Assembly (NCBI GenBank): GCA_030447315.1
Contig: JAUJPD010000011.1
Coordinates: 1-43,213, forward strand
Direction of reading: 5' to 3'
DNA length: 43,213 nucleotides
Source of the DNA: Actinomycetota bacterium
Lineage (GTDB): Bacteria; Actinomycetota; CADDZG01; WHSQ01
Part shown: in pieces, positions 7,011 to 15,391 of the stretch
Layout of the letters: each line of letters starts with the position of its first letter
Numbering within the stretch: position 1 is the first letter of the stretch
Notes under the pieces: model-generated
Databases searched by the model: none
Told to the model about the DNA's origin: nothing
The model's input: the letters and a program-made list of their open reading frames with translations, nothing else
Position numbers and translations under genes: made by a program

Positions 7011-9253
7011 GTGAGCCGGGCAGAGAAGGCTCGCGTCGCTAACGATGACATCCGCCGCGATGTGGGTGTCGGCGACGAGATAGAGCTGTCGGTCTCGGGC
7101 ATGACCTGCGCATCCTGCGCAGCGCGCGTCGAACGGACGCTGTCACGCCACCCGGGCGTGGAAGAAGCACGTGTCAACTTCGCAGCCAACCGCGCCTATG
7201 TCACGTACCGACCGCAGTCGGTAAGCGTCGGCGAGCTCGAGGAGGCGGTCGCGAAGGCCGGGTACCACGTGGCTCCGGCGTCTGCCGAAGACGTCGAGGC
7301 CGAGGGGCTTCACGACCGCGACCAGAAGCTGTGGTGGCGGTTGGGCTTATCAGCTGGCCTCTCGGGCTGATCGTGTTCGCGCTCAGCTTGCCCGCTATGC
7401 ATGAGCCGTGGGGACGCTGGACCTCCTTCGCTCTCACGGTGCCGGTTCAGTTCTATGCCGGTTGGCCTTTCATCCGCACCGCGGTGGAACGAACGCACCT
7501 TCACGGCGAACATGGACACGCTGATCGCGATAGGAACCCTCGCCGCGTTCTTCTATTCAACGTATGAGCTCTTCGCCGGTGGCGACCTCTACTTCGACAC
7601 GGCAGCTCTGATCATCGCCTTCATCATCCTGGGCCGCTACTTCGAAGCCCGTGCCAGGGCAAGGCGCCGAGGCGATCAAAGCTGCTCGAGCTCGGCGCCA
7701 AAGAGGCGCGCGTCGTCGTCGATGGCGAGGAGCGGATGGTCCCAGTCGAGCAGGTGCAGGTCGGCGATGTCGTGCGGGTCCGTCCTGGCGAGAAGATCCC
7801 GGTCGACGGCAAGGTCGTCAACCGGCTATTCCGCTGTGGACGAGTCGATGCTTACGGGCGAGTCGGTGCCGGTTGAGAAGAAAGAAGGCGACCAGGTCGC
7901 CGCCGCGACGGTCAACTCCAACGGTGTTCTAACCGTCACCGCCACAGCGGTAGGCAGCGACACGGCGTTGTCGCAGATCGTGCGTCTGGTCGAAGAAGCC
8001 CAGGGCAGCAAGGCGCCGGTTCAACGGCTCGCAGACCGCATCTCTGGGGTCTTCGTCCCTGTCGTCCTTGTGATCGCAGTGTTGACGTTCGCAGCATGGA
8101 TCGTTGCGACAGGTGATGCCCGCGCCGGGCTCGTCGCTGCGGTCGCGGTCTTGATCATCGCTTGTCCCTGCGCGCTCTTGGTCTCGCCACCCCGACCGCG
8201 ATCATGGTCGGGACGGGGCCGCGGCGCAGACATGGGTGTTCTCATCAAGGGCGGCGAGGTGCTGGAAGGCTCGCGCCGCATCCAAACGGTCGTATTGGAC
8301 AAGACCGGAACCCTCACGCAAGGCCGGATGACCCTCACCGACGTCGTGGCTGGCGAGGGTCCAAGACGAGCTGCTTCTCGAGAGGACGGCAGCGGCCGAG
8401 TCGGGTTCAGAACACCCCATCGGTCAAGCCATCGTCGCGGGAGCCCGAGACCGTGGCTTGAGCTGGAGCGATCCCAGCGGCTTCTCCTCGGTGACAGGCC
8501 ACGGTGTGCGGGCGGAGCTCGACGGCGAGGTCGTGTTCGTCGGTCGTCGCAAGCTGATGTATGAGCAGGAACTCGAGCTCTCTGAGTCGCTGGAGCAAGT
8601 GGCGCTGGCGCTGGAGGAACAAGGTCGCACCGCTGTGTTCGCCGGGTGGGCCGGGTCGGTCCGCGGGGTGCTCGGCGTCGCCGACGTCCTCAAGGACAAC
8701 GCCCGCGAGGTCGTGAGGCAGATGCACGACATGGGCCTAGAGGTGGCCATGATCACCGGTGACAACCGGCGGACCGCAGAAGCGATCGCGGAGGAGGTGG
8801 GGATCCAGCGTGTCCTGGCGGAGGTCCTCCCCGAGGACAAGGTGACCGAGATCAAGCGCCTGCAAGCCGAAGGCAAGGTGGTCGCCATGGTCGGCGACGG
8901 GATCAACGACGCACCCGCGCTGTGCAGGCCGACCTCGGCATCGCTATCGGCACCGGCACCGACGTGGCGATCGAGTCCTCCGACATCACGCTGATGTCGG
9001 GGGACCTGCAAGGCGTGGTGATCTCTATCCTGTTGGCGCGCCAGACGCTTCGCACCATCTATCAGAACCTAGGGTGGGCCTTCGGTTACAACACCGCCGC
9101 AATTCCCCTCGCCGCACTCGGGCTTCTGAATCCGATCATCGCCGGCGCGGCGATGGCGTTCTCGTCGGTCAGCGTGGTGACTAACCTCTCCGACTGCGCA
9201 GGTTCGGAAAGAGCGGTCGCGTTCCCAGGTTCCCCGCGACGCCGCAGGGGTGA
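7011..9253 (+). CDS. copA: Copper-exporting P1B-type ATPase (CopA-like), multiple frameshifts
   Basis: Read across frame changes this is a complete P1B ATPase of about 745 aa. In order: an N-terminal HMA domain with GMTCASC; membrane helices ([19 protein letters not shown]); the actuator TGES motif (about 7856-7867); the CPC metal-binding helix (IIACPCAL, about 8155); the phosphorylation motif DKTGT (about 8300); the P1B SEHP motif (about 8410); and the hinge GDGIND (about 8895). It pumps Cu+ (or Ag+) out of the cytoplasm using ATP. The frame changes near 7350, 7490, 7660, 7825, 8180, 8215, 8350, 8925 and 9185, all inside conserved blocks, which points to sequencing indels rather than decay. 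The start GTG 7011 has GCGGAG directly upstream. Confidence 0.85.
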
Positions 9254-9259
9254 GCGCTC

Positions 9260-9604
9260 ATGGCTAAGACCAAGCGGAGAGCATCCAAACAGCGTTTCAA
9301 GGCTCAGTCGTCGCCGGAGCTGGAGGCGGCACGGCGTGAGCGCAAAGAGCGGGCGGAGCGTTTCGACGAGCTCGTGGCCGCCCGTGAGAGGAGGCAGCGT
9401 CATATCGTCGCAGCTTCCCTGGTTGGCATCGCGGCGCTGGTTGTGCTCAGCGCGCTCTTCTCTCCGGGGCTGCCCTCCGATGCGGAAGGTCAACCTTGTT
9501 CTTGTGGCCGTGACCGGCCTCACGGCTGGCGGACTGTCGTGTCTCGCCGTTCAAGGCGGGCTTCTCGCGACGGTAGTGACACAGCGCGAGGACGACGATC
9601 TCGA
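9260..9604 (+). CDS. Small single-span membrane protein with basic N-terminus
   Basis: ATG 9260 lies 7 bp after the ATPase. The product begins with a Lys/Arg-rich cytoplasmic stretch ([20 protein letters not shown]) and a charged helix ([20 protein letters not shown]). One membrane helix follows ([20 protein letters not shown]). Beyond about residue 75 the sequence overlaps the next gene in another frame and looks non-native, so the true protein is probably about 75 aa with a stop lost to an indel near 9480. The opening MAKT-basic-TM layout resembles the N-terminus of the BNR protein at 10996. Confidence 0.4.
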
Positions 9605-10541
9605 TGAGGTGCGACAGCGGTATGTATCCGGGGGGATCGACGTACCCTCGTTCCCACGGCACGATGGGAAGCCGGTGCTGTGGTTCTTGGCGTCGAAGAC
9701 GATTGCGTACACGCTGTTGGGAGCGGGTCTGGGGCGCTGGGAACGTTGATTCAACCGAGTCCGCTGGCGCGGGTTCTTCCAGATATTCACCGCGCTGTTC
9801 ATGCTTGCTACTGCTCTTCACCTGTTAAGGGTGCATCCCATCTTCCGTTACGTGATCTTGCAGCCACCGGCCTTCGTAACGCGCAGGATCCGTAGAGAGG
9901 CCAAGAGCGGAAGCGCGTTCGCGCCCGCGACGCTGGGAGCAATGACGGTGTTGCTCCCGTGCGGGGTCACGCAAGCGATGATGGTCCTCGCGATCAACTC
10001 AGGCAACCCTGCGGTTGGTGCAGCGACCCTTTTCATCTTCACGATCGCTACCGCGCCGCTCTTTTTCATGCTTGGGTATTTCGCGACGAAGCTCGGCGAC
10101 ATCATGCAGAGTCGTTTCACCAAGTTCGCCGCGGTCGCTATAGCCGCTATCGCGCTACTCACGCTGGATAGCGGTCTTCGCCTAGCGGACTCGCCCGTGA
10201 CCTTCGCGTCGGTGAAGGACTCTCTCTTCGCGCCAGAGCAAGCGGTGGCAGCAGTCCCAAGCGCGGACGGGGTACAGGAGGTCCGGATCGAGGCCGGCGC
10301 CGGCGGTTACTCACCGGGTCTCGTCAGCATCGCTGCCGGTCAGCCCGCGCGCCTCACGTTCGTGGATGCCGGAGGCGGGTGCACGTTGTCGCTGGTGTTC
10401 CAAGACCAGCTGTACCCGATCAGTGGCGAGGAGACGATCGAGCTTCCTCCCCAGGAACCTGGTGAGATCCGTTACAGCTGTGCGATGGGGATGTACGGCG
10501 GAACGATCGCAGTGGTGGATGACAAAGGAGGTGCTGCATGA
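9480..10541 (+). CDS. TauE/SafE-like membrane protein fused to a cupredoxin-like domain
   Basis: About 353 aa. The N-terminal part has hydrophobic helices typical of the COG2836 (SafE/UreH-like) family: [44 protein letters not shown]-type helices around [20 protein letters not shown], and [19 protein letters not shown]. The 'LPCG.TQ' element is characteristic. The C-terminal 110 residues form a cupredoxin-like beta domain with Cys at CTLSLV and [11 protein letters not shown] (a C-x-M-x-M copper-site-like end). Two compensating frame changes (near 9730 and 9780) pass through an internal TGA at 9747. Its last bases overlap copZ. Likely role: copper export or periplasmic copper handling with CopA. 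Confidence 0.65.
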
Positions 10542-10750
10542 CGAAGCAACGACTCGCGATCAACGGGATGCACTGCGGTAGCTGCGCGATGAACATCGAC
10601 GAGGAGCTCGAGGAGCTTGACGGTGTCGATGAGGCCAAGACCTCCTACCGCAAACAAGCTACGGAGGTGGTGTTCGACGAAACGCGCACCAACCTAGCTG
10701 TCATCCAGGACGCGATCCGGCGTCTGGGCTACGAGCCGGTGCCCGGGTAG
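10538..10750 (+). CDS. copZ: CopZ-like copper chaperone (HMA domain)
   Basis: 70 aa, one heavy-metal-associated domain with the GMHCGSC metal-binding loop at residues 10-16 and the usual 'GVDEAKTSYRKQATEVVFDE' second half. It carries Cu+ in the cytoplasm to CopA's own HMA domain. The ATG overlaps the TGA of the cupredoxin fusion gene by 4 bp (ATGA), which implies translational coupling. Length and motif match the family closely and no frame problem is seen. Confidence 0.9.
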   Translation: MTKQRLAINGMHCGSCAMNIDEELEELDGVDEAKTSYRKQATEVVFDETRTNLAVIQDAIRRLGYEPVPG

Positions 10751-10796
10751 CCCCCATCAACAAGCACACCAGACACGACTACAAGGAGGAACGACT

Positions 10797-11003
10797 ATGG
10801 AATGGCTCTGGGCTGCGGTTCCCGCGCTCGCATGCGGAGCGATGATGCTCATGATGTTCGTACCGATGTTCATGAACCGAAAAGGCAGCAACGCTGCGGA
10901 GGCAGTGTCGAAGGAGGATGTCGCGGCCCTGCGTGAAGAGGTCGCTCGGCTGCGCGCCGCCAGTGTGCTGGAGTCCAAACCCGAGGAGGCCACCCATGGC
11001 TAA
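10797..11003 (+). CDS. Small membrane protein with coiled-coil tail (copy 2)
   Basis: 68 aa with an intact ATG and a strong AAGGAGGA in front. Residues 1-27 form a Met-rich membrane helix (MEWLWAAVPALACGAMMLMM). Then come a short basic turn FMNRKGS and a coiled-coil tail (SKEDVAALREEVARLRAAS). It is the paralogue of the gene at 6779 (shared EWLW, ALPxLAC-like helix, EE-x-ALR-x-E tail), so the island holds two copies flanking CopA/CopZ. No named family recognised. Met residues in the helix may bind copper (inference). Its TAA at 11001 overlaps the start of the BNR protein. Confidence 0.65.
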   Translation: MEWLWAAVPALACGAMMLMMFVPMFMNRKGSNAAEAVSKEDVAALREEVARLRAASVLESKPEEATHG

Positions 11004-11949
11004 GACCGCCACGCGTCCGCGCTCGAGCGGATCGAAGGGCAAGCCGCGTCCACAGACCAACCGCAGACGAGGTGCCCCACAGTCGTGGTACCAGCGCGTC
11101 GGCGCGACGAGTTGGTTCGCGATCGCCGCGGTGGTCGCGATCGCCGCCTTTGCGTTACTGCAGCGCGATCCCGTGGCCCCCGAAGGGCCGCAGTCGCTAC
11201 CTGCCGTCGGTGCCGACCTGCACTCGCTCGTGGTCGACCCCGCGGACCCGAAGCGCCTCTTCATCGGCAGCCACCAAGGCGTGTCCGTATCGACCGACGG
11301 GGGCGAGACGTGGGACGTGATCGAGAGCCTCAATGGTGCCGACGCCATGGGGTGGGCCTTCACTGAGGATGCCATCTACGTTGGTGGCCATCCCGGATTG
11401 TCGGTGTCGACCGACAACGGCAAGACGTTCGAGACGCGCAACGACGGCTTGCCGAACACCGACATCCACGCGCTGGGTGCGGGAGACGGTGTCGTCTACG
11501 CCGCGTCACCGGGCGCAGGTTTCATCGGGTCGACCGATGGCGGGAGCACGTGGGACGTCCGCAGCGACCAGGTCGGCGGAGCCTTCATGGGCAAGATCCT
11601 GGTCGACCCTGAGGATCCCGAACACGTTGTTGCACCCGATATGCAAGCAGGTGCCGTGGAGAGTCGGGACGGCGGACGCTCGTGGGACGCGCTCGGGGGC
11701 CTGCAAGGCGCGACATGGGTGTCTTGGAACCCGTCCGACACAGACGAGATCATCGTGGTAGCCGTGGGCTCTGCCGCGACCTCGAGCGACGGCGGCAAGA
11801 GCTGGGAGACGATGGAGATTCCGGACGGGGCCGGCATCGTCGAGTTCTCGCCCCACGAGCCGAACACTCTCTACGCGGCCGTCCACGAGGCTCCGAAGGC
11901 CCGGATGTGGATCAGCCAAGACGGCGCAAAGACGTGGGAGGAACTGTGA
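10996..11949 (+). CDS. BNR/Asp-box repeat protein (F510_1955-type)
   Basis: 317 aa from ATG 10996. A basic N-terminus and one membrane helix (TSWFAIAAVVAIAAFALLQR) anchor it. The outer part is a beta propeller with at least five Asp-box elements (VSTDGGETWDV, VSTDNGKTFET, GSTDGGSTWDV, ESRDGGRSWDA, SSDGGKSWET, SQDGAKTWEE). It matches the F510_1955 family, annotated as a glycosylhydrolase-like protein and often found beside copper-resistance genes. Enzymatic activity is unproven and a periplasmic sensing or binding role is as likely. It overlaps the previous gene by 8 bp and touches the next one (TGATG). Confidence 0.7.
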   Translation: MAKTATRPRSSGSKGKPRPQTNRRRGAPQSWYQRVGATSWFAIAAVVAIAAFALLQRDPVAPEGPQSLPAVGADLHSLVVDPADPKRLFIGSHQGVSVSTDGGETWDVIESLNGADAMGWAFTEDAIYVGGHPGLSVSTDNGKTFETRNDGLPNTDIHALGAGDGVVYAASPGAGFIGSTDGGSTWDVRSDQVGGAFMGKILVDPEDPEHVVAPDMQAGAVESRDGGRSWDALGGLQGATWVSWNPSDTDEIIVVAVGSAATSSDGGKSWETMEIPDGAGIVEFSPHEPNTLYAAVHEAPKARMWISQDGAKTWEEL

Positions 11950-12191
11950 TGACGTGTGCGTGCCAGATGGGCGGTGGGATGTTGTGGGCGATGGCTTTGC
12001 CCGTCGTCGTGCTTGGCGTGTTGGCGGTGATCGGGGTGCTGATCGTGCGCGCGCTGTGGCACCGGGTTGCCTCCACGGAGCCGGAAGCATCTCGGGCGCT
12101 GTCCCTGCTCGAGGAGCGCTTCGCGCGCGGCGAGATCGATCAGGACGAGTTCACGACGCGGCGGCAACATCTCGTAGATATGAGGCGCTGA
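11949..12191 (+). CDS. Membrane protein with SHOCT domain
   Basis: 80 aa. The ATG overlaps the TGA of the BNR protein by one base (TGATG). It starts with a Cys/Met-rich end (MTCACQMGGGM), then a membrane helix (LWAMALPVVVLGVLAVIGVL), then a classic SHOCT motif at the C-terminus (ALSLLEERFARGEIDQDEF). SHOCT modules are short oligomerisation or processing motifs at protein ends. The N-terminal CxCxM could bind copper (inference). Last gene of the copper island. Confidence 0.8.
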   Translation: MTCACQMGGGMLWAMALPVVVLGVLAVIGVLIVRALWHRVASTEPEASRALSLLEERFARGEIDQDEFTTRRQHLVDMRR

Positions 12192-12257
12192 CCTCGGCCT
12201 GGTCTTCGTGTCACGCCGGCAGAAAGGCGAATCGCGTGCATCATCAACCGTGACAGC

Positions 12258-13328
12258 GTGACGACGCAGCCGAATCAGTATGAAGCGCTCGTGGTCGGAG
12301 CAGGCCAGTCTGGCCTCGCCATGGGCTACTACCTCAAGCGTTTCGGAATCGATTTCGTGCTTCTCGATGCGGCACCTGACATGGGGCACGTCTGGCGCCA
12401 CCGCTGGCATTCCCTGCGGCTGTTTACCTCCGCCCGATACAGCGCGCTCCCGGGTTCACGCTTTCCGGGTGATCCGGACCGCTACCCGAGCAAGGATGAA
12501 GTCGCAGACTATCTGCGCGGCTACGCGAGGAGCCTCGAGCTACCGATCCGGCTGAACGAACGGGTCGAGCGGCTCTCGTCGACTGGCGACCACTACAGCG
12601 TCACTACCCGCAGCGGTAGATATCGGGCGAAAAACGTCGTGGTCGCCGTCGGCGGTCGGCACGTGGCCGTGAAGCCGCGATTCGCGGCTGAGTTAAGCCA
12701 CGACATGCTCCAGCTTCACAGCGGTGATTATCAGTGTCCCGACCAGCTCCCGCGAGGCACGGTCGCCGTGATAGGCAGTGGCGATTCCGGTCGCCAGATC
12801 GCTGAAGAACTCGCGGAATCGGGTCGCCGTGTGCTCCTGTCGCGGGGAGCCTCGCGGCTGCGGTTGCCCCAACGCCTACTTGGTCGAGACATCTTCTACT
12901 GGCTCGACAGGATGAACGCACTCAGCGTTCCTGCCCAGGCTCCAAGGGTGCGCTGGGTACGTAGTCATGAACCTGTCGTCGCCGCGACATTCCGATCGTT
13001 GCGCCGCAAAGGCGTCCGGGTGGTCGGCCGAGCAGTCGGTGCAGATGGTGCCACGATCAGGTTCGAGGGCGGCGATCAGGAGCGGCCCGCTGCAGTTGTT
13101 TGGTGTACCGGGTTCAGATCAGAATTTTCCTGGGTGGATCTGCCGGTTTTCGACTACTCGGGCAACCCTGCTCAGGAAGCGGGGATCACAGCGCTGCCCG
13201 GCCTCTATTTCCTGGGCCTCCCATGGCAACGGGTCGCAGGTTCTGCGCTCCTTGGCTGGGTCGGCAAGGACGCGGCGATCCTCGCCGAGCACATAGCTCA
13301 GAGGAAGTCGCGACAATCCCGCGGCTGA
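12258..13328 (+). CDS. Flavin-containing monooxygenase-like oxidoreductase (CzcO family)
   Basis: 356 aa from GTG 12258. FAD-binding Rossmann motif VVGAGQSGLAMGYYL lies at about residues 12-26. The FMO/CzcO-type substrate-side motif HVWRHRWHSLRLFT and a second dinucleotide fold VIGSGDSGRQIAEEL (about 172-186, NADPH) follow, and the closing 'ALPGLYFLGLPW' resembles the usual end of CzcO proteins. This family uses NADPH and FAD for oxygenation or metal-linked redox. The CzcO name arose from a metal-resistance neighbourhood, and here too metal genes flank it. The substrate is not predictable. Frame intact. Confidence 0.8.
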   Translation: MTTQPNQYEALVVGAGQSGLAMGYYLKRFGIDFVLLDAAPDMGHVWRHRWHSLRLFTSARYSALPGSRFPGDPDRYPSKDEVADYLRGYARSLELPIRLNERVERLSSTGDHYSVTTRSGRYRAKNVVVAVGGRHVAVKPRFAAELSHDMLQLHSGDYQCPDQLPRGTVAVIGSGDSGRQIAEELAESGRRVLLSRGASRLRLPQRLLGRDIFYWLDRMNALSVPAQAPRVRWVRSHEPVVAATFRSLRRKGVRVVGRAVGADGATIRFEGGDQERPAAVVWCTGFRSEFSWVDLPVFDYSGNPAQEAGITALPGLYFLGLPWQRVAGSALLGWVGKDAAILAEHIAQRKSRQSRG

Positions 13329-13432
13329 ACCTGGTCAGCCCCCTGCGATTGAGTCGACACTCGAGTCGTCGCCGTCGAGCTGATCTCCAGACGCTTATCG
13401 TTGAGGAAGTACGTAAGTCTCTCATCGTGATG

Positions 13433-13457
13433 CACCGATATGGGTCAGCACCGATAT
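13433..13457 (+). promoter_or_regulatory. Direct repeat CACCGATAT x2 ahead of the CDF-like gene
   Basis: CACCGATAT occurs at 13433-13441 and 13449-13457, 16 bp start to start, within 20 bp of the next start codon and next to its ribosome binding site GAGGAG. The spacing suits a dimeric repressor on one helix face. No cognate regulator is adjacent, so the role is inferred. Confidence 0.35.
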
Positions 13458-13473
13458 ATCGCGAGGAGCTCAG

Positions 13474-14091
13474 ATGGCTATAGCGACCGCGCGTTTGCGA
13501 CAGCGCGCGACCCGGCTCGCGTGGTTCACGATGGGTTGGGACGCCATCGAGGGGATAGTCGCGGTCACCGCCGGGCTCGTAGCCGGCTCCATAGCCCTTG
13601 TTGGTTTCGGGATCGACTCCTCGATCGAAGTCTTCGCTGCTGCCGTTGTGGTGTGGCAGCTCAACAAACCGGAAGAGGAAAGGCGGCAGCGCCTCGCGCT
13701 ACGTCTGATCGGCACCACTTTTTTCGCTCTCGCGGCCTACGTGTCATACGAAGCGATCAAAGATCTCGTGACCGAGGACAAGCCCGACGTATCGGTGCTC
13801 GGGATCGTGCTGAACGTCGTCGCCCTGGCGGTCATGATTCCCCTCGCCCGCATGAAGCGCGACGTTGGTGAGCGGCTCGGCAACCGCATCGTCATTGCAG
13901 ACTCGGCTGAGACCCGGATCTCCAACTACCTCTCGGTGAGTCTCCTGGTCGGCCTCGGACTGAACGCCCTGTTCGGTTGGTGGTGGGCCGATCCCCTCGC
14001 GGCGTTGATCATCGGTGCCGTCGCGGTGAACGAGGGGCGCGAGGCGTGGGAGGCCGCGGGCGCCGATGATCGGCTAAGGCTCGATTCGTGA
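13474..14091 (+). CDS. Cation diffusion facilitator-like transporter lacking the cytosolic domain
   Basis: 205 aa with six predicted membrane helices (for example SIALVGFGIDSSIEVFAAAV, VLGIVLNVVALAVMIPLARM, NYLSVSLLVGLGLNALFGW, ADPLAALIIGAVAV). The fold is that of the CDF membrane domain. TM2 keeps an acidic pair (GFGIDSSIE) but the usual HxxxD in TM5 is not evident, and the C-terminal cytosolic metal-sensing domain of CDFs (about 90 residues) is missing. It may carry another cation or act as a partner. It follows the copper island and the FMO gene. GAGGAG lies just before the ATG. Confidence 0.7.
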   Translation: MAIATARLRQRATRLAWFTMGWDAIEGIVAVTAGLVAGSIALVGFGIDSSIEVFAAAVVVWQLNKPEEERRQRLALRLIGTTFFALAAYVSYEAIKDLVTEDKPDVSVLGIVLNVVALAVMIPLARMKRDVGERLGNRIVIADSAETRISNYLSVSLLVGLGLNALFGWWWADPLAALIIGAVAVNEGREAWEAAGADDRLRLDS

Positions 14092-14298
14092 CCGCGGCCG
14101 CTGCAGCCAGAGTCTACCGGGTGCAGGTCCCCGGAATACCGCTGCTCCTGCCGGGATTAGCCAGGGCTACGACATCGAACGCGGCTTCAGGGGAAACAGA
14201 TGGCCGGGCGGGCGGACACATCCCGCGTCGACAACATAGAAGCGCCCGGAGGAAGCTGCGTTGGGTTGCCACCGCGATGAACCGGGTAATCGGGGTCT

Positions 14299-14589
14299 AT
14301 GTCGCTTGATTACTTGAATGATGCCGTAGCCAGGGGCGATAACGAGGCATTGATACGCTACGTGCGGCTACACGTAGGTGATGGGGATGATCAGCAGGGA
14401 CGTACTGAGATCGACAAGGCATGGGTGCAGGCGCTCAAGGTTTTACTGGATGTGCCTCCCACCGACCGACAGTTCATCGTGGATACGCTGGCGAACAAAG
14501 ACCAAGCGACCCTCGCCCACCTCTTTTTCTCGCTGCACTTCCACCTCGTAAACGCTTCAGGAGAATGGATCCATGACGGCAGGCTCTGA
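14299..14589 (+). CDS. Unknown 96-aa protein, first gene of the selenoprotein operon
   Basis: ATG 14299. An all-helical-looking soluble protein (YLNDAVARGDNEALIRYVRL, KAWVQALKVLLDVPPTDRQF, LAHLFFSLHFHLVNASGEW). No signal peptide or membrane helix, no cysteines, no family recognised. It overlaps the start of the GrdB/PrdB-like gene by 17 bp, so the two are probably translated together and may act together. The 207 bp upstream, after the CDF-like gene, show no other gene and should contain the operon promoter. Confidence 0.6.
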   Translation: MSLDYLNDAVARGDNEALIRYVRLHVGDGDDQQGRTEIDKAWVQALKVLLDVPPTDRQFIVDTLANKDQATLAHLFFSLHFHLVNASGEWIHDGRL

Positions 14590-15391
14590 ACGTCGGCGTC
14601 AGTTGCGGCCGGGGCTGTGGGAGACGGTGAACGAGCGCTATCCGGGCGCGATGATCTCCAAGACGGACACCGTGCCGCTCGCGCGACTTGACAAACCTCT
14701 GGCGGATGCTCGTCTGACGTTCATCAGCTCGGCGGGGGTGCAGCCAAAAGGAACGCTGCCGTTCGACGTGGTCCACCCCGTCGGCGACTACACGTTTCGC
14801 CGGGTGCCTTCAGATGCCTCACCGTCAGACCTGGAGATCCACCAGCTGAAGTACCCCACTGACGGAGCGAATCGCGATCTGAACGTGATCTTCCCGATCG
14901 AACGGCTGCAGGCGCTGGCGGCCGACGGGCTGGTGGGCGGCCTCACCTCGAGCTTCTTTTCGTTCATCGGCTACAACATGGACGTCAAGCGGCTGGAGGC
15001 AACGCTTGCCGAGGACATCGCCGACGCCGTAGTCGCGGACCACGCCGAGATCGCCCTGCTGGCGCCAGCCTGACCGATATGACACCAGTCTGTCGCGCTC
15101 GTGCAGCGCGCCGTAGAGCAACGGGGAATCGCCACCGTGTCCATAAGCGTCGCTCGTGATGTAACCGAGCACTGCAAGCCGCCCCGCGCCGTCTTCGTGC
15201 CGTTCCGCATGGGACACCATTTCGGAGTCCCGTTCCACGCCGAGCTGCAGCGCCGCATCATCGTCGAAGCCCTAGGGCGGATCGAGGAGGTCGAGGTCAG
15301 CGGCGACATCTATGACCTTCCGATCACGTGGGCACAGGCGCGGACGGAGGGACGACTCATCGAGCAGACGATGGGCCTTAGGCCCGCGTGA
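14573..15391 (+). CDS. GrdB/PrdB-family reductase subunit with two in-frame UGA codons (probable U-x-x-U selenoprotein)
   Basis: One continuous frame of 272 codons from ATG 14573 (AGGAG at 14559-14563) to TGA 15389. It is interrupted only by TGA at 15071-15073 and 15080-15082, codons 167 and 170. Text on both sides belongs to one protein of the glycine/sarcosine/betaine/D-proline reductase selenoprotein B family: DAVVADHAEIALLAPA before, then x-PI-x-HQSVALVQRAVEQRGIATVS after, then AVFVPFRMGHHFG. The two UGAs fall where this family carries its redox Cys/Sec pair (GrdB-type UxxC, PrdB-type CxxU). A SECIS-like hairpin follows the second UGA. Decoding both as selenocysteine gives APA-U-P-I-U-HQS. 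Family members reduce C-N bonds in substrates such as D-proline or glycine derivatives; the substrate here is unknown. The 3' end overlaps the cyclodeaminase gene (GTGA). If Sec is not inserted the product stops at 166 aa. Confidence 0.8.
15092..15111 (+). promoter_or_regulatory. SECIS-like hairpin after the second UGA
   Basis: CGCGCT (15094-15099) pairs perfectly with AGCGCG (15105-15110) around the loop CGUGC (15100-15104). G15092 can pair with C15111, leaving U15093 as a 5' bulge. Counting the U of the second UGA (15080) as 1, the loop GU is at 22-23. Bacterial SECIS elements such as that of E. coli fdhF place a bulged U and a loop GU at nearly this distance. Function as a SelB binding site is inferred from this geometry. 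GC-rich coding DNA forms hairpins easily, so the match alone is not proof. Confidence 0.55.

Noticed and set aside
6377-7189. N-terminal extension of the ABM-domain protein to 380 aa
   Set aside because: The extra part is antisense to the copper genes and Arg/Ser-rich without domain character; GTG 6376 with AGGGGGA gives the normal family length.
9480-10541. UGA recoding at the internal TGA 9747-9749 of the cupredoxin fusion
   Set aside because: The correct helix sequence lies in another frame on both sides of the TGA, so two compensating indels are the simpler reading.
14088-14309. Short plus-strand frame after the CDF-like gene
   Set aside because: No protein character or family match; it overlaps the start of the 96-aa gene and its promoter region.
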